Assembly (NCBI RefSeq): GCF_038005985.1
Contig: NZ_JBBOUI010000001.1
Span: 3,612,501-3,676,500 of the forward strand
Direction: 5' to 3'
Origin: Solibacillus sp. FSL R7-0682
Lineage (GTDB): Bacteria; Bacillota; Bacilli; Bacillales_A; Planococcaceae
DNA length: 64,000 nt
Shown: positions 52,510 to 60,795 of the stretch, piece by piece
How positions within the stretch are numbered: position 1 is the stretch's first letter
Layout: each line of letters opens with the position of its first letter
Position numbers and translations under genes: made by a program
The notes under the pieces: generated by a model
What the model was told of the DNA's origin: nothing
Seen by the model: only the letters and a program-made list of their open reading frames with translations
Databases searched by the model: none

Positions 52510-52791
52510 GACTCTCTCCAATTCATATAACAATTTATTCTTAACTTACCAATTTATCCTAACATAATTTATTTTTCCTGAACAGTTTTGCAAATCTGAA
52601 TCTTTAGATTGATACCCCAAAACATTTGAAATTATCTCTATCCTCAACTCAAATTCAAAATCACAATTTCTCCTGATAAAATCAGGTCCCTTTACATCCA
52701 TCTCCACTTAGTAGGTTTTGCACGTGAAAACCGATAATGATAAAAATGAAAGCACGGAATTTGGTGCCTTCATTATTTATATATGAATATA

Positions 52792-53646
52792 TTATAGAGA
52801 AACTGATTCAGTAGATTTCAAAAACTGAATTAGTTCAGCATTGAACTCTTCGGCATGTGTCGCATTAAATCCATGTGGTCCGCCTTTAATGACCACAAGC
52901 TGACTGTTCGGGATGCGTTCATGTGCTTTTTTCCCACTGACTTCTAATGGCACGATTGCATCTGAATCACCGTGAATAATCAGTGTTGGTACATTGAACT
53001 TATCTAAATCAGCACGGAAATCGGTTTTACTAAATGCAGCGATACAGTCAAGTGTACCCTTTGGTGAAGCAAATGCTGCAATGTCACGATTATATAGTCG
53101 GAATGCTTCACTCACTAAATCCGTTCTGTCCCCTGAAGCAAAGAAGTTCGTTGTGAAGTTATCTAAGAAGGCAATTCTATCTGCCTTTACTCCATCTTGT
53201 AAAACTTTAATTGTTGCATCATCAAATCCGCCTTTTGGATTATCCGCCGTTTTGTAAAGGTACGGAGGTACAGCCCCTGCCAATACAGCTCTTGATACAC
53301 GTTCTATTCCGTAAGTACCAATGTAACGAGAAACTTCACCGCCACCCATTGAAAATCCAACTAATGTGACATCACGAAGGTCTAGATGCTCCAAAATTTT
53401 GTGTAAGTCTGCCGCAAATGTATCGTATTCATATCCATTCCATGGCTGTGAAGATTGCCCGAATCCACGACGATCATACGTAATGACGCGGTATCCAACC
53501 TCTACCAATGCAGGTACTTGTTTTTCCCAAGATCTTCCGCTAAGTGGCCAACCATGAATTAACACGACCGGTTTTCCAGTTCCTACATCCTCAATGTGAA
53601 GCTCGATTGGTGTACCATTTTCAAATCCTACAGTAAGTTTACTCAT
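52792..53646 (-). CDS. Alpha/beta hydrolase, chloroperoxidase-like
   Basis: A 284-residue hydrolase of the non-heme haloperoxidase/esterase group. Visible: HGWPLSGRSWEKQVP (oxyanion region), the nucleophile motif VGFSMGGGEVSRYIG, HGDSDAIVPLE and the catalytic His in GGPHGFNATH. The start is ATG 53646 behind GGAGG. It is divergent from an OhrR-type regulator, with an OhrR-type operator in its promoter, so it may help handle organic peroxides or their products. Confidence 0.88.
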   Translation of the reverse strand: MSKLTVGFENGTPIELHIEDVGTGKPVVLIHGWPLSGRSWEKQVPALVEVGYRVITYDRRGFGQSSQPWNGYEYDTFAADLHKILEHLDLRDVTLVGFSMGGGEVSRYIGTYGIERVSRAVLAGAVPPYLYKTADNPKGGFDDATIKVLQDGVKADRIAFLDNFTTNFFASGDRTDLVSEAFRLYNRDIAAFASPKGTLDCIAAFSKTDFRADLDKFNVPTLIIHGDSDAIVPLEVSGKKAHERIPNSQLVVIKGGPHGFNATHAEEFNAELIQFLKSTESVSL

Positions 53647-53716
53647 TATAAATTCCTCCAATTATTATATTTAAGTTTTGCCAAATTGTATTGTGCAAAA
53701 CTTATTTTATGAATTC

Positions 53717-53757
53717 ATCTTACTCTCCTGTAAATATGTTGTCAACAATTAAATTGT
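53717..53757 (-). promoter_or_regulatory. Promoter with OhrR-type operator
   Basis: On the minus strand TTGACA (53745-53740) and TAAGAT (53722-53717) are 17 bp apart. ACAATTAAATTGT (53745-53757), the core of the B. subtilis ohrA operator, abuts the -35 box. A second half-like site ACAATT...GTATTGT lies at about 53683-53696. Confidence 0.75.
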
Positions 53758-53833
53758 GCAAAATTCTTTTTTATTTTTTGATGGTATGTTAAATTTATAA
53801 TGAGAGAAATACTAACCAATAGAGGTGTAACAA

Positions 53834-54283
53834 ATGGATACGAATTCACAAAATTTAAACTTAGAAGATCATTTATGCTTCTCCTTGTACGCTTGTTCGA
53901 GGGCTATCTTACGGCTTTATCGCCCTTATCTAGATGAACTTCAGCTTACTTATCCTCAGTATTTAGTTTTAGTTACGTTATGGGAAAAGCCACAAAGAAC
54001 AATTAAAGAGCTGGGGGAAATACTTAATCTGGATACAGGTACACTTACTCCATTACTCAAACGTATGGAAGCTGCTGGTCTCATCGAGCGTCGACGTGAC
54101 ACTGTCGATGAACGCGTCATGAATATTCATATTACGCAAGCTGGCCAAGCACTCCAGGAAAAGGCATCTTGTGTTCCTCAATCTCTATTCGGTGCTACTG
54201 GCATGAGTAAAAAGGAACTGGATGAAATAAACGAAACAATCATGCGCCTATTACATCAGCTGAATGGAGAAGGTAAGAAATAG
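53834..54283 (+). CDS. OhrR-type MarR regulator
   Basis: A 149-residue MarR protein. The reactive N-terminal Cys (LEDHLCFSLYACSR, Cys16) and the winged helix DTGTLTPLLKRMEAAGLIERRRDTVDERV are those of OhrR, which releases DNA when its Cys is oxidised by organic peroxides. It starts after AGAGGTG. Next to it is a hydrolase rather than the usual ohrA. Confidence 0.88.
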   Translation: MDTNSQNLNLEDHLCFSLYACSRAILRLYRPYLDELQLTYPQYLVLVTLWEKPQRTIKELGEILNLDTGTLTPLLKRMEAAGLIERRRDTVDERVMNIHITQAGQALQEKASCVPQSLFGATGMSKKELDEINETIMRLLHQLNGEGKK

Positions 54284-54316
54284 ATGCATATAAAAAAATC
54301 CACTTTATACCTAAGA

Positions 54317-54564
54317 GGGGTAGTACCGTCAAAACGCACATTTTGTACGTTAAGGCAAAAAACCTTAATATATAAGGGTTTAATAAATCAATAACCAAAA
54401 AGGGATTATGTTATATTTTTTGGCAGTTTGATTGTAGTATATATTTTGGTTATGAAATTAAGCTATATTCATCATAATTTCACCAGATATCGAGACTATT
54501 TCATAAACGTTCATTTTTGGTTATTGCTTAGCGTATAATATCCGCGTTTTGTCGGCTGAACCCC
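54317..54564. mobile_element. MITE with Tn3-like terminal inverted repeats
   Basis: GGGGTAGTACCGTCAAAACG... (54317-54354) and, as its reverse complement, GGGGTTCAGCCGACAAAACG... (54527-54564) agree at roughly three quarters of 38 positions. Only 170 bases of A/T-rich sequence lie between. The ends resemble those of the resolvase mini-element at 48.5 kb. Confidence 0.6.
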
Positions 54565-54593
54565 GTCTAAGTTTACAAAGGAGAAAGTTGATT

Positions 54594-55178
54594 ATGTTAA
54601 AAAATATTAAATTGATTTTGCCTATTATGTTTTTATCAATAGGGTTGTTTGGTTGCCAACAAAACAATAACGAGAAGGTTGATAATGAACCGTCTAATAC
54701 CCAAATCTTAGAAACAAAAGCTGAGGTCATCGAAGAAGACTTTGTATATCGACTTGTGACAGAAAATGCAGAATACAGTAGGAATGAACCTATAAAATTT
54801 TATGCGGAATTAGAATATACAGGCGATAAAGAAGAAATTGAAATTTTTCATTCAGCTTCGCCATTCTCTTTTCCAATGATTGAGACTACGAGAAATTATG
54901 AGATTGGATACCGTATGGAAGAACCGTTATTAAGCACGAAACTAATTAAAGGGGAACCACTCCGTGAAGAATATAGGGGAAGTGGCGGGTATGGTTCACA
55001 GGACAAAAAAGAATATATAGGGTTTATGAAACAAATTATGAATCAGGAATTTCCAGAGGGACATTATGTTGTAAATGGCATTGCAGACTTTGGTGTTATA
55101 GCTAACGAGGAAACGGGGGAAATGAAAAAATATAAAATAAAAGCACAGGTTGAATTTAGTGTCAACGATAGTAATTAA
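54594..55178 (+). CDS. Lipoprotein of unknown function
   Basis: A 194-residue lipoprotein. The signal MLKNIKLILPIMFLSIGLF is followed by GC (Cys about 21). The rest is acidic with a beta-rich C-terminal half. The start is ATG 54594, after AAAGGAG. No family is recognised, though the AEYSRNEPIKFYAELEYTG stretch resembles extracellular Ig-like intracellular-proteinase-inhibitor domains. It lies 30 bp past the MITE. Confidence 0.65.
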   Translation: MLKNIKLILPIMFLSIGLFGCQQNNNEKVDNEPSNTQILETKAEVIEEDFVYRLVTENAEYSRNEPIKFYAELEYTGDKEEIEIFHSASPFSFPMIETTRNYEIGYRMEEPLLSTKLIKGEPLREEYRGSGGYGSQDKKEYIGFMKQIMNQEFPEGHYVVNGIADFGVIANEETGEMKKYKIKAQVEFSVNDSN

Positions 55179-55239
55179 AAAATAATTTTTTTACTAACGG
55201 GGGCTTTAGTTGAACAAACATTTCAAATATCGTTCCCAA

Positions 55240-55262
55240 ACATCGCTTTGGGGATGTTTTTA
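55240..55262 (+). terminator. Terminator of the lipoprotein gene
   Basis: CGTTCCCAAA pairs imperfectly with TTTGGGGA, followed by a short T-run. Confidence 0.4.
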
Positions 55263-55329
55263 TTCAACTAATGGTAGCAATTTTGATATATTATAATTGT
55301 AAATTAGATTGTTTGAGGGTGATTAAGTA

Positions 55330-55359
55330 ATGAAGAGGACAGTGAAGCTTGCCTCTTAA
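55330..55359 (+). CDS. Leader peptide of cat, nine residues
   Basis: ATG AAG AGG ... TCT TAA encodes MKRTVKLAS, with GAGGGTG upstream. In staphylococcal and Bacillus cat genes, ribosome stalling on such leaders opens a hairpin that hides the cat ribosome site. The leader's end codons overlap the hairpin's left arm here. Confidence 0.8.
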   Translation: MKRTVKLAS

Positions 55360-55383
55360 ATTTTCTAAAAAAATTTAGGAGGC
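55351..55383 (+). promoter_or_regulatory. Translational attenuator hairpin of cat
   Basis: GCCTCTTAAATTT (55351-55363) pairs with AAATTTAGGAGGC (55371-55383) over 13 pairs, one of them G-U. The right arm contains the AGGAGG ribosome site of cat, so it is closed unless a ribosome stalls on the leader. Confidence 0.85.
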
Positions 55384-55393
55384 ATATAAGAAT

Positions 55394-56056
55394 ATGGAAT
55401 TTAATATTATTGACTTAAATACTTGGGAAAGAAAGCCTTATTTTGAACATTTTTTAAATCATACTAGATGTACGTTCAGTATGACTGCAAATATAGATAT
55501 TACAAAGCTATTAGAGAGAACTCGTGTAGAGGATATTAAATTCTATCCTACTTTTATCTATATGGTTATGAAGGTTGTTAATTCTCACGTTGAATTTCGA
55601 ACTTGTTTTGACGAAGAGGGAAGACTTGGTTATTGGGAACAGATGAATCCTAGCTATACTATATTTCATAATGATGATAAAACGTTTTCTGATTTATGGA
55701 CAGATTTTAATTTGGATTTTAATTCATTCCACAAAAGTTACCAAGAAGATATGAAACAATATGGTGAAGTGAAAGAGTTAAGTCCGAAAAAACAGGCACC
55801 TCAAAACTTAGTCCCTATTTCCTGTATTCCGTGGACTAGCTTCACAGGGTTTAACTTAAATATCTTTAATGATGGTACTTACTTGTTACCAATCATTACA
55901 GGTGGTAAGTATTTTAATCAAGAAGATAAAGTATTGTTACCTATTTCACTACAAGTTCATCATTCCGTTTGCGATGGATACCACGCTAGCCATTTCTTTA
56001 AAGAAATGCAACAATTGGCTGACAACTGCAATGAATGGCTAAACGTACATTTTTAA
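55394..56056 (+). CDS. cat: Chloramphenicol O-acetyltransferase
   Basis: A 220-residue type A enzyme that inactivates chloramphenicol with acetyl-CoA. The catalytic motif is LQVHHSVCDGYHASHFF, with its His near residue 190, and the SFTGFNLNIFNDGTYLLPIITGG region is typical. An inducible leader/attenuator precedes it. It is inside the direct-repeat-bounded element, so it is likely horizontally acquired. Confidence 0.95.
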   Translation: MEFNIIDLNTWERKPYFEHFLNHTRCTFSMTANIDITKLLERTRVEDIKFYPTFIYMVMKVVNSHVEFRTCFDEEGRLGYWEQMNPSYTIFHNDDKTFSDLWTDFNLDFNSFHKSYQEDMKQYGEVKELSPKKQAPQNLVPISCIPWTSFTGFNLNIFNDGTYLLPIITGGKYFNQEDKVLLPISLQVHHSVCDGYHASHFFKEMQQLADNCNEWLNVHF

Positions 56057-56162
56057 TTAATAGAACGTATTATAAAGTATACAAAACCAACCTAATAAAC
56101 GTTCCCAAATGAATTTTTGGAACACATAAAAAGCCCACTACCAATAGGTAATGGGCTTAAGT

Positions 56163-56640
56163 CTATTTTTTATTTTGAGCTTTATAAATCATCGTAATCA
56201 CTTCTTCGCGTGTAGCTGGCCGTTTTAGATAGGTACCATCTGATACACCATTTTCCTTCGCCCACTCCACAGCATCCTCAGCCCATGTTGTTGGTGCTGC
56301 ATCTTTTTCGTATGTTTCTTTTGCCACAATTTCAGCCTCCTTCGTTTCATCTTTTACAATTAACTGCACCTTTAATTTACTGTTAGATGGTACAATCACT
56401 TGCCCCTCTAATTTGTAACCTGCAGGAGCTTTCCAGTTTGCTTTTACTTCAAAATGAGGACGGTCAACGTTCTTTGACCAAACACCGCCCCATGTAATGC
56501 CTAATTTACGAGCAATAGCACCGACTTTATTTAACGTTGTAATATCATACAGTGATCTCGGGGGCTACATGCAATATCCCATGCCAAACGACCACTGTGA
56601 TTACTGACAAGCGTCCAAGTTACAATTTGCCCTGATCTTG
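56163..56640 (-). pseudogene. Phage endolysin (M15-type peptidase) remnant
   Basis: The minus strand encodes LYDITTLNKVGAIARKLGITWGGVWSKNVDRPHF, typical of M15 L-alanyl-D-glutamate endopeptidases, then a C-terminal stretch ending in DGTYLKRPATREEVITMIYKAQNKK, a wall-binding or SLH-like repeat. Upstream, GQIVTWTLVSNHSGRLAWDIACSPR continues in another frame, so a frameshift lies near 56563. The N-terminus is cut where integrase sequence begins (about 56640). It is a prophage relic. Confidence 0.7.
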
Positions 56641-57066
56641 TACGTCCTTGTGCATACAGATACTTTTGCCGTTCTGGGCTACGATATGATGGATGAATTA
56701 AGGTTATATCGAAAAAAATGGGTTAAAGATAAGTTATCCATCGGAGAACAATGGGAGGAAACAGAATACGAATGGGTATTTTGCAAAGACAATGGACAAC
56801 ATTTATATCCTTCAAGCCCGACTAACAAATGGAGTAAATTATTAAAGAAAAATCAATTTCGTTATATTCGTTTGCATGATTTGCGCCATACTTCTGCTAG
56901 TTTGTTAATAGCTCAAGGTGTACATGCAAAAATTATCTCCGAAAGATTGGGACATTCCGATATTTCAGTAACTATGAATACTTACGGACATGCTTTTAAA
57001 TCAGCCGATCGAGCAGCAGCTGATAAATTAGAAAGTATATTCAAAAACAAAAGAACCACAAACTAA
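56638..57066 (+). pseudogene. Truncated tyrosine integrase (C-terminal)
   Basis: A 142-residue C-terminal part of a phage-type integrase. The catalytic HDLRHT box, the LGHSDISVT box and the nucleophile Tyr in MNTYGHAF are present. The first catalytic Arg and the arm-binding N-terminus are missing, and the first 15 codons are not integrase-like. It is fused to the endolysin relic by deletion. It is likely non-functional. Confidence 0.85.
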
Positions 57067-57074
57067 TTTGGTGT

Positions 57075-57100
57075 TATTGGTGTTAAATTGGTGTTAAAAT
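57075..57100 (+). repeat. Internal integrase-arm-like repeats, right end
   Basis: GGTGTTAAATTGGTGTTAAAATT recurs at 40708-40730, each just inside its flanking 120-bp repeat. Such sites are where tyrosine integrases bind near both element ends. Confidence 0.7.
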
Positions 57101-57214
57101 TCTCAATAAATAACGATAACTCTTTGAAAAATGGTGTTAAACATAGAATGCAAAAACCTGTTATATTAGTATTTAAAACAATTCCTAATAAAAGAAATAA
57201 ACCACTACTTCACA

Positions 57215-57334
57215 TTTGAGGAGTGGTGGTTTAAAACTTTCTATAATAACTACGGCAATGTGGCTGCTTACATAAAGCGCATACCAGCAATGGTTTATGG
57301 GCACCCTCACTAGAAATGGTGAGGGTGTTTTTTT
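57215..57334 (+). repeat. attR-like 120-bp direct repeat, right copy
   Basis: Identical to 40570-40689, including the terminator hairpin CACCCTCAC / GTGAGGGTG. The preceding 148 bases hold only the integrase-arm-like repeat. Confidence 0.9.
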
Positions 57335-57397
57335 GATAAACGGCATTGGAGTTAATCTATTGCTTAAAAAATTCACATAATAAAAAGCCACTCCTAG

Positions 57398-57619
57398 TTA
57401 AGTGGCATCATCAAGAATATAGGCATATTTTTCAATATGTTCATCCGCTTCGATTGGAATTCCAAATGCTGTAATAACTCCATTGGAATTTTCAACGTGG
57501 TCAAGTTTGTCGGTCATATCTACGAAAACTTTGGAATTCATTTTAATTTTAATTACTTGCTTGCCCTGAGATTGAAGATATTCCATCCCTTTGTGAATCT
57601 CCTCTAATAAAATTTCCAG
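57398..57619 (-). CDS. 73-residue hypothetical protein, possible CTG start
   Basis: ATG 57586 would give 62 residues, but the frame continues 11 codons upstream (LEILLEEIHKG) to CTG 57617-57619, seven bases behind a strong AGGAGG. The extended version forms one continuous N-terminal helix. The ATG has a GAGGAG 12 bases away, so both are possible. The protein (KVFVDMTDKLDHVENSNGVITAFGIPIEAD) is unrecognised. Confidence 0.55.
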   Translation of the reverse strand: MEILLEEIHKGMEYLQSQGKQVIKIKMNSKVFVDMTDKLDHVENSNGVITAFGIPIEADEHIEKYAYILDDAT

Positions 57620-57839
57620 AACGCTTCCTCCTAACGGTTTTGATTACTTATCATTTATAGGATGGCTCTAACTCCGAAAAATATATCAAAACAACCTTAT
57701 ATCAGCAAATAACTTTACAGTTCGCCATATTGTCACATGCTGCCCTCTATATGTTAGCGCATTTACTTTCCATCCACTTTAAACTATGACACAATTTACT
57801 TAGTTACCTTTATCTTGACGCATTAACGGAGGGATTTTA

Positions 57840-58790
57840 TTGAAGAAAGTACTTTGTATTGGCGAACTTTTAATCGATTTTTATACGACAGAAATACAGC
57901 AGTCCATCATACAATCAAATTATTTTGAAAAGCAAGCTGGAGGTGCACCTGCAAATGTTTCAGCAGCAATCGCAAAACTTGGAGGAATCGCATATTTTTG
58001 CGGGAAAGTAGGAGCTGACGCATTTGGTCATTTTTTAAAACAAACGATACTGGCTGCCGGGGTACATACAGATCACCTTATATTCGATGCAAACGCCCCG
58101 ACTACTTTAGCCTTCGTATCGAGACAGCCGGATGGAGAGCGAGATTTTATTTTCAACCGAGGTGCTGATGAAAGGCTAAGTATTGAAGATTTAAATTTAC
58201 AGCAATTGTTTACAATGGATATCATTCATTTTGGCTCTGCTACCGCGCTTTTAAGTAATCCTTTTTGTAAAACCTATGAACAGTTGCTGCAAACATACCG
58301 CATCCAAAACCGCTTTATTTCATTTGACCCAAATTATCGCTCGAATTTATGGAAGGGTAACGTAGAAGAGTTCACTCACAAATGTAAGCCATTTTTACAA
58401 GCAGCACACTTTATTAAAATGAGTGAAGAGGAATTATTTTTATTTGCACAAACGTCTTTTTTAGAGGATGCAATCGAGTGGTTACAGCAGTTTGACGATA
58501 AAATCTTTGCAATTACAAGAGGTGCGAACGGTACCATTTTTGTAAAAGATGGCCATGTTACTCATATTGCTACCCCTTCTATACGATCTATTGATGCAAC
58601 AGGAGCTGGGGATGCCTTTGTTGGAGCAGTTCTTTATCAACTAAGCTTGTTGGATGAAGCTTCGGACATTTCCTTTGACGAGTGGAAAAACATCATTCAA
58701 TTTGCCAATCAAGTTGGCGCCAAGGTATGTGAAAAAGTAGGCGCAATAGAAGCACTTCCTACATTAGATGAGGTTTGCTCCGCTTTCTAA
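57840..58790 (+). CDS. PfkB-family carbohydrate kinase (fructokinase-like)
   Basis: A 316-residue sugar kinase. The substrate region GGAPANVSAAIAKLGG and the ATP/anion-hole motif DATGAGDAFVGAVLY are both present, and the catalytic Asp is in the latter. Fructose is the likely substrate from the ScrK resemblance. The start is TTG 57840 (LKKVLCIGEL) after GGAGGG. Confidence 0.9.
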   Translation: MKKVLCIGELLIDFYTTEIQQSIIQSNYFEKQAGGAPANVSAAIAKLGGIAYFCGKVGADAFGHFLKQTILAAGVHTDHLIFDANAPTTLAFVSRQPDGERDFIFNRGADERLSIEDLNLQQLFTMDIIHFGSATALLSNPFCKTYEQLLQTYRIQNRFISFDPNYRSNLWKGNVEEFTHKCKPFLQAAHFIKMSEEELFLFAQTSFLEDAIEWLQQFDDKIFAITRGANGTIFVKDGHVTHIATPSIRSIDATGAGDAFVGAVLYQLSLLDEASDISFDEWKNIIQFANQVGAKVCEKVGAIEALPTLDEVCSAF

Positions 58791-58815
58791 TACGAAACAA
58801 AGGGCATACAAGAAT

Positions 58816-58852
58816 AAAACACAATTTTTCGTATAGGAAAAATTGTGTTTTT
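58816..58852 (+). terminator. Terminator of the sugar kinase gene
   Basis: AAAACACAATTTTTC pairs with GAAAAATTGTGTTTT, followed by T residues. Confidence 0.85.
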
Positions 58853-58950
58853 TAATGCATCTCAATTTAATCAACTCGAATTCACTTTTTCTACATAGAC
58901 AATACTATGCTCCTTTATTTTATGAAAAAACACCTTTCAGTTCCCTTTAA

Positions 58951-59334
58951 TTAATCAATCGATGTACAAATTTCAATATAATGCCCATCCGGATCGGCTA
59001 CGTAGGCTACAATTTGTCCCCATGGCTTTTCGGTTGGCTCTTTAACAACCTTCACACCTTGGGCACGCATCATATCAATTGTTTCTGCAACATTGTCGAC
59101 AACAAAACCGATTTCAAATGTTTGAGTTGAAGTCGTTAATGATGGAACCTCAAGACCAATTTCATCACGAATCGATTGTCTCGTATTAATCGAAAGCGTA
59201 GTCACCCCTGTATCGAATTCCACGTATGTCCCTTGCTGCATTTTCATCGTCAATCCTAAAATCTCTCCATAAAAACGAATGGCCTTGTTCAAATCCTCAA
59301 CATATAAAATAATATATTTCATTGCAAACTTCAT
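58951..59334 (-). CDS. VOC-family (glyoxalase-like) protein
   Basis: A 127-residue VOC protein with paired beta-alpha-beta modules: YIILYVEDLNKAIRFYGEILGL and TFEIGFVVDNVAETIDMMRAQGV, ending in WGQIVAYVADPDGHYIEICTS. A metal-binding Glu remains in the last strand (YIEIC) and a Glu in the first half (YVEFD). The substrate is unknown. Confidence 0.85.
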   Translation of the reverse strand: MKFAMKYIILYVEDLNKAIRFYGEILGLTMKMQQGTYVEFDTGVTTLSINTRQSIRDEIGLEVPSLTTSTQTFEIGFVVDNVAETIDMMRAQGVKVVKEPTEKPWGQIVAYVADPDGHYIEICTSID

Positions 59335-59397
59335 ATATTTCAGCCTCCCCTACCATAATTAAAAACAGTTTAGCATTCCGAAATCTTCCAGTAAATA

Positions 59398-59424
59398 AAA
59401 AAGAGCGGCCATAGCCCCTCTTTT
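59398..59424 (-). terminator. Terminator of the two-component operon
   Basis: AAAGAG...CTCTTT stem with an inner GGC..GCC pair, directly after the kinase stop. Confidence 0.6.
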
Positions 59425-60795
59425 TTAAATCGTTAATAATACACTTACTTCTGTCCCTATACCTAATTCACTTTGAATCAGGAATTCTCCATCATGGCGC
59501 GCTACAATTTCTGTCACAATTGCTAATCCAAGTCCACTACTTTGACTTGAACGTGACGGGTCAACACGATAAAAGCGTTCCTTTACCTTTTCTAGTGCAT
59601 CAGCTGGAATTCCAATTCCTTCATCCTCAATTGTGACAATGACCTGATTATCAACACGCTTACAAGAAACGACTATTTTCCCCTTATCCTCACTGTACCG
59701 TATCGCATTCGTCAATAAATTGTCCCACACCTGTTCCAATAAGTGCTGGTCGGCAGTGATGCAAATGGGTTCTAGCTCATACACTAACTCCATTTGTTTA
59801 TCATCCAGCATCCAGCGCTTTGAAAATAACAACTCTTTTAATTGCTGATCAAGTGCAAACATCTTTTTCTCAATCGGTAAAGTTTTCTGATCCAAGGAGC
59901 TTAATAATAACAGTTGCTTCGTAAGTGCTGACAGTCTCTTCGTTTCTTGCTCAATAATTTCTAAATATTGCACCCGTTCTTCTTCTGTATTTTCCGCATC
60001 CTTTAACACGTTCGCATAGCCTTGAATGTTTAGGAGGGGCGACTGAAAATCATGAGATACATTATTGATAAAATCTTTTTTTAGCTGGTCATTTTCTGCT
60101 AGGCGTTTCGCCATTTTTTTAAACTGACTTGCTAACTGACCGAGTTCATCATGACGATCGATTTGCAAATCGATGTCATAATCCTCCTGTGCAATTTGCT
60201 CTGTTGCTCGTTGTAATTGCTTCAATGGTTGCACAAGCCCACGCGCTATGAATAGCATTGCGCCTAAAATAATGACCGCTGTTATAAAAATAAATCCAAT
60301 AATTAAAAAGTGCATTTCAGAAAACAACATCGCATTATCCGGCCTAATAAATAGAGCGTATTGTTCATTATGAAACGTAAATGGCACACCAATTGTATTT
60401 TGCACATCATTTGCAAAATGGTTCATAAAGACGAAACGTTCCTTATAATCCATAATGCCGTGATAGACGTTGTCTGTACCGACAATGGATGTCATATCTG
60501 CATTTAGAGTCATCTTTTTAAAGGCCGTACCAAAGCTCGTTGTTTCATTTTTTTCATTTATAACGACGACCTGGTAGCCGAGTTTTGCTACTGATTGTAA
60601 ATAGCCTGTATAATCGCCTTCATGCATATAGGCAAGATTATTTGTAACTTCCTTTGCAATCTCCAAATTCCCTTCATCCGCATCAGGTCGAATTTGCATA
60701 TTATAAATTTGACCTAGTAAAAGCATTGAAATCGCCACACTCGCTGCGATGACAAGGAGTGTTACGATAATATATTGTTTATATAACGTCTTCAT
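59425..60795 (-). CDS. Sensor histidine kinase of the MMPL locus
   Basis: A 456-residue kinase. Two membrane helices (about 8-28 and 165-187) flank an extracytoplasmic sensor domain, then HAMP (about 190-240), a dimerisation box with the phospho-His in NNVSHDFQSPLLNIQGY, and an ATPase domain with DNLLTNAIRYS and SSGLGLAIV. It overlaps the response regulator by four bases. It is adjacent to an MMPL transporter gene which it may control. Confidence 0.92.
   Translation of the reverse strand: MKTLYKQYIIVTLLVIAASVAISMLLLGQIYNMQIRPDADEGNLEIAKEVTNNLAYMHEGDYTGYLQSVAKLGYQVVVINEKNETTSFGTAFKKMTLNADMTSIVGTDNVYHGIMDYKERFVFMNHFANDVQNTIGVPFTFHNEQYALFIRPDNAMLFSEMHFLIIGFIFITAVIILGAMLFIARGLVQPLKQLQRATEQIAQEDYDIDLQIDRHDELGQLASQFKKMAKRLAENDQLKKDFINNVSHDFQSPLLNIQGYANVLKDAENTEEERVQYLEIIEQETKRLSALTKQLLLLSSLDQKTLPIEKKMFALDQQLKELLFSKRWMLDDKQMELVYELEPICITADQHLLEQVWDNLLTNAIRYSEDKGKIVVSCKRVDNQVIVTIEDEGIGIPADALEKVKERFYRVDPSRSSQSSGLGLAIVTEIVARHDGEFLIQSELGIGTEVSVLLTI

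Noticed and set aside
54309-54575. Five-base target duplication (CTAAG) around the MITE
   Set aside because: CTAAG is present on both sides but at different distances from the repeat ends, so it may be chance.
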